Source: Thermoactinomyces sp. DSM 45892 (GTDB lineage Bacteria > Bacillota > Bacilli > Thermoactinomycetales > Thermoactinomycetaceae). From it: a DNA stretch of 53,910 bases. The notes under the pieces were generated by a model. That model made no database searches. It saw nothing but the letters and a program-made list of their open reading frames with translations, and was not told the DNA's origin. Below, in pieces: positions 53,885 to 53,910 of this stretch. Numbering within the stretch: position 1 is the stretch's first letter; every line of letters begins with the position of its first letter. A program made the translations under genes and the position numbers. The DNA is taken from the NCBI RefSeq assembly GCF_900107305.1, contig NZ_FNPL01000020.1:1-53910 (forward strand), in the 5' to 3' direction.

Positions 53885-53910
53885 TAACGGAGAGTTTGAT
53901 CCTGGCTCAG
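53885..53910 (+). rRNA. 16S rRNA, 5' end
   Basis: ACGGAGAGTTTGATCCTGGC is the universal 16S start (27F primer region). The gene continues beyond the window. The exact mature 5' end is estimated. Confidence 0.96.

Overview
The window looks like a chromosomal segment of a low-to-mid GC, endospore-forming Gram-positive bacterium of the Bacillales. Gene order closely follows Bacillus and Staphylococcus (cdaA-cdaR-glmM-glmS; acpS-ydcC-alr-ndoAI-ndoA-rsbUVW-sigB-tex-cmpA; tsaE-tsaB-rimI-tsaD-ydiF-rex-tatC-groES-groEL; guaA-pbuG). A spore cortex regulator (cmpA) and a BclA-like collagen protein point to sporulation. A member of Thermoactinomycetaceae is my guess, not a demonstration. The segment runs between two rRNA operons on the + strand: it opens in the 3' part of a 5S gene and closes at the first bases of a 16S gene.

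Layout. 1-1870: 5S end plus 18 tRNA genes in two runs, with a 536-base block (Glu-Val-Tyr-Gln-Lys-Gly) present twice. 2158-5400: arginase, then tryptophan dioxygenase and kynureninase. 5570-10922: c-di-AMP cyclase cdaA, its regulator cdaR, glmM, then a glmS ribozyme and glmS. 11093-13200: an arylamine N-acetyltransferase, a GNAT acetyltransferase and a cysteine-rich orphan. 13200-17500: an accessory patch with a DUF1992 gene, a collagen-like gene on the minus strand flanked by inverted IS982-like ends, a transposase relic, an ArpU-like fragment, a secreted-protein pseudogene with an in-frame stop, and a TTGACCAC repeat array. 17504-21847: spermidine/putrescine transporter operon with its XRE-cupin regulator. 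21903-23258: alkaline phosphatase (minus). 23717-32603: acpS, lipoprotein, alr, the NdoAI/NdoA antitoxin-toxin pair, a short sigB module, tex and cmpA. 32737-35829: a thioredoxin-like protein, a hydroxyacid dehydrogenase, a BI-1 membrane protein and an orphan. 36177-37200: 11 more tRNAs. 37315-46384: the tsa (t6A) genes, a DnaA-box cluster, an ABC-F ATPase, a folate cyclo-ligase, rex, tatC and CIRCE-groESL. 46527-46630: a group II intron 5' relic. 46647-53560: a PH-domain protein, a cation efflux pump, a guanine riboswitch-guaA-pbuG, a GNAT protein and a membrane-anchored metallopeptidase. 53557-53910: tandem rrn promoters, leader and 16S start.

How it fits together. Most genes are housekeeping: cell-wall precursor supply (glmM/glmS/alr) sits beside c-di-AMP signalling; stress control (sigB module, NdoA, GroESL/CIRCE, Rex) and translation (29 tRNAs, t6A genes) dominate. 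The parts that deserve a second look are the 13.2-17.5 kb accessory patch, the DnaA-box cluster at 40.0 kb, the intron relic behind groEL, the tandem-hairpin guanine riboswitch leader, the orphan 18-bp hairpin at 23.4 kb, and the small cmpA gene. I saw no CRISPR array, and no complete mobile element.
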